DNA of 23,698 nt from the NCBI RefSeq assembly GCF_900549175.1, contig NZ_URNN01000039.1, positions 1-23,698 on the forward strand. The letters are read 5' to 3'. The notes under the pieces are model-generated. The model saw nothing but the letters and a program-made list of their open reading frames with translations, was not told the origin of the DNA and did no database searches. Positions 22,422 through 23,698 of the stretch are shown here, piece after piece. Origin of the DNA: an uncultured Prevotella sp. Its GTDB lineage: Bacteria; Bacteroidota; Bacteroidia; Bacteroidales; Bacteroidaceae. The position numbers were made by a program, and so were the translations under genes. The number at the start of each line of letters is the position of its first letter. Position 1 is the stretch's first letter.

Positions 22422-22973
22422 TTATTCCCCACTCAGCTTTATCACCCCGAAAACGGCATAGTTGATGATGTCCATGTAGTTGGATTCCACCCCCTCACTC
22501 ACCAGCGTGTTGCCGCCGATGTTCTCTATCTCCTTTATCCGTTCTATCTTGGTAAGTATAAAATCGGTGTAGCTGCTCACACGCATCGAGCGCCATGCCT
22601 CGTCGTAGTCGTGGTTTTTGCGCTTCATCAGTTCAAGAGCCTCGTTGGCGTGCTTGTCGTAGAGCGTCATGGCCTCGTCGTTGTCCATGTCTACCGTGTC
22701 GGCGAAGCCTCGCTCCATCTGTATCAGTCCCACGATGCCGTAGTTTATAAGTGCCACAAACTCAGGGCGTATTCCTTCGCCCACCATCGATGTCTTCTTT
22801 ATCTCGAGTGATCGTATGCGTTTGGCCTTGATGAACAGCTGGTCGGTGAGCGATGACGGACGCAGGATGCGCCACGAAGCCTTGTAGTCGTGCAGCTTTT
22901 TCTCAAACAGTGAGCGACATTCCCGCATCACCTGTTCGAACTGTGCTTCGGTGGATAAAACCTCTTTTGTCAT
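22422..22973 (-). CDS. DUF1599 family protein with internal duplication
   Basis: This 183-residue cytoplasmic protein is built from two related halves. Residues 28-86 (HDYKASWRILRPSSLTD, INYGIVGLIQM) align with 121-179 (HDYDEAWRSMRVSSYTD, INYAVFGVIKL). This matches the duplicated DUF1599 domain known from Bacteroidota. Function is unknown to me. The ATG at 22973 is chosen; the open frame continues to a TTG at 22997, but that lies inside the promoter. It begins the unit leading to the DoxX-type gene, tpiA, the SPOR gene and folE. Confidence 0.88.
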   Translation of the reverse strand: MTKEVLSTEAQFEQVMRECRSLFEKKLHDYKASWRILRPSSLTDQLFIKAKRIRSLEIKKTSMVGEGIRPEFVALINYGIVGLIQMERGFADTVDMDNDEAMTLYDKHANEALELMKRKNHDYDEAWRSMRVSSYTDFILTKIERIKEIENIGGNTLVSEGVESNYMDIINYAVFGVIKLSGE

Positions 22974-22994
22974 GACATTCAAAAAAATATGCTG

Positions 22995-23026
22995 CAAAAT
23001 TACTCAATTCCCGCGAGACTGCCAAA
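22995..23026 (-). promoter_or_regulatory. Consensus promoter of the DUF1599-tpiA-folE unit
   Basis: On the minus strand TTTG (23026-23023) is followed after 20 bases by TAATTTTG (23002-22995). The start site would be within about 20 nt of the ATG at 22973, giving a very short leader. Confidence 0.7.
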
Positions 23027-23037
23027 GGAGTGACGTC

Positions 23038-23499
23038 TTAATTCTCCTTTTGACGTTTGTGTATATACTTTATCTTGGCACACTGCATGTCGAAGCGTGT
23101 CTGCAGCGAGTCGCGTTTTATCCTCATCAGCGTCAGAGTCTGCAACTCTTCGGCAGTGGCCTGCAGGGCCGCCTTTTTCTTCTCCACCGTCTCACGCACC
23201 ATTTCGTATGTGGCATTGAACTCCTGCAGTTGCCGGTCGGTCTCTTCAAGGTCTTCCTGTGCCTTTTTCAGCGATATGTTCTGATAGAGCACCAATGCCT
23301 CGCGCCTTACGTCGACAATGTCGTGATATGTCTTGCGCAGCGAGTCGATGGTGGCCAGCGCCATGTCGTAACGTCCGTGCTCATAGTCGTAGCCGGCCTG
23401 TTTCAGCATTTCTTCCGCCTTATTCCGGTCGCTGTCGCCACATGATGCCAATGTTGCCATGGCGGCACATATCATGACAATTTTCCTTATTCTTGCCAT
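23038..23499 (-). CDS. Coiled-coil lipoprotein of unknown function
   Basis: This 153-residue protein has a lipoprotein signal ending LASC (C20), followed by GDSDRN. Residues 27-60 resemble one TPR hairpin (AEEMLKQAGYDYEHGRYDMALATIDSLRK is the region; key residues G36, Y37, Y43 and A47). The remainder (about 75-145) is a long charged helix of Lys, Glu and Gln that should form a coiled coil, ending KYIHKRQKEN. Such proteins usually sit in the envelope, but I do not recognise the family. It ends just before the DUF1599 promoter and has its own -7 element upstream. Confidence 0.82.
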   Translation of the reverse strand: MARIRKIVMICAAMATLASCGDSDRNKAEEMLKQAGYDYEHGRYDMALATIDSLRKTYHDIVDVRREALVLYQNISLKKAQEDLEETDRQLQEFNATYEMVRETVEKKKAALQATAEELQTLTLMRIKRDSLQTRFDMQCAKIKYIHKRQKEN

Positions 23500-23551
23500 A
23501 GTGTGTCTTGTTTTCCTTGTAGTTTCTTCTTTATGTATTCTTTTTATTCCG

Positions 23552-23559
23552 CAAAATTA
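23552..23559 (-). promoter_or_regulatory. -7 promoter element of the coiled-coil lipoprotein
   Basis: TAATTTTG on the minus strand matches TAnnTTTG, 52 bases before the ATG. The expected -33 TTTG is not evident. The rest of 23500-23645 is AT-rich with nothing else recognised. Confidence 0.5.
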
Positions 23560-23645
23560 CGTATCTTTTCCTTATAATCGTTTAAACCGGTGCAAACTTT
23601 GATAATATTTAACCAGTGGATTTTTTTTGAGGAGCTTTTATTTAA

Positions 23646-23698
23646 GGGAGTTAAGGAGTTAAAGGGAGTTAAGGAGTTAAAGGGAGTTAAGGAGTTAA
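23646..23698. repeat. GGAGTTAA repeat array running off the window
   Basis: GGGAGTTAA and GGAGTTAAA alternate without error from 23646 to the last base, three double units of 18 bp with the final base cut off. The array continues beyond the window. The same unit occurs at 13248-13284. Confidence 0.93.

Noticed and set aside
22974..22997. Upstream TTG start for the DUF1599 gene
   Set aside because: It overlaps the TAATTTTG promoter element, so it would not be in the transcript.

Overview
The window is a stretch of Bacteroidota chromosome, most likely order Bacteroidales. My best guess is Prevotellaceae or a close relative; the family is inference and was not tested. The order call rests on gene content (PorW/SprE-like lipoprotein, PorX-type response regulator, DUF4834, a BT_3928-type DoxX/MauE protein, DUF1599, an IS982-type transposase). 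It also rests on repeated promoters of the Bacteroidota form TTTG-N19/20-TAnnTTTG and on the scarcity of strong Shine-Dalgarno sites. Coding DNA is moderately GC-rich, which opens long antisense shadow ORFs; spacers are AT-rich.

Layout. 1-515: 3' part of an IS982-type transposase. 516-698: a duplicated promoter region. 699-2363 (+): aroA and a small Cys-rich membrane protein. 2463-7797 (+): porW/sprE-like lipoprotein, porX and tsaE, the first two overlapping by ATGA. 7798-8448: a gap carrying, on the minus strand, a consensus promoter, a leader with a direct repeat, two consecutive 30-codon membrane micro-ORFs and a terminator. 8449-9096 (-): trxA and an acidic hypothetical. 9313-13032 (-): dnaE. 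13433-15208 (+): psd, pssA and a DUF4834 gene (phosphatidylethanolamine synthesis). 15403-15957 (+): a small predicted outer-membrane barrel, separated by a strong two-way terminator from the minus-strand genes pyrH, birA and yraN (16072-18100). 18194-18679 (+): tadA, divergent from yraN. 18745-22973 (-): DUF1599, BT_3928-type, tpiA, SPOR and folE genes in transcription order 22973 to 18745. 23038-23499 (-): a coiled-coil lipoprotein.

Most genes are core housekeeping: shikimate pathway, replication, lipid synthesis, pyrimidine nucleotides, biotinylation, tRNA modification, folate/pterin and glycolysis. The accessory signal is in regulation and in spacers. PorW and PorX are linked to type IX secretion control in Porphyromonas and Flavobacterium, but homologues also occur in Bacteroidota without a full system, and no secretion-pore gene is present here.

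The less ordinary observations are the micro-ORF pair, the 22-residue acidic repeat tail of PorW, a 107-nt same-strand overlap of the DoxX-type gene into tpiA, a 66-bp duplicated palindromic promoter before aroA, and families of 9-, 10- and 18-bp G-rich repeats in spacers. Two of these repeat arrays supply the last codons and stop codons of birA and yraN. I found no tRNA, rRNA, CRISPR array or prophage, and no complete new defence or metabolic system.
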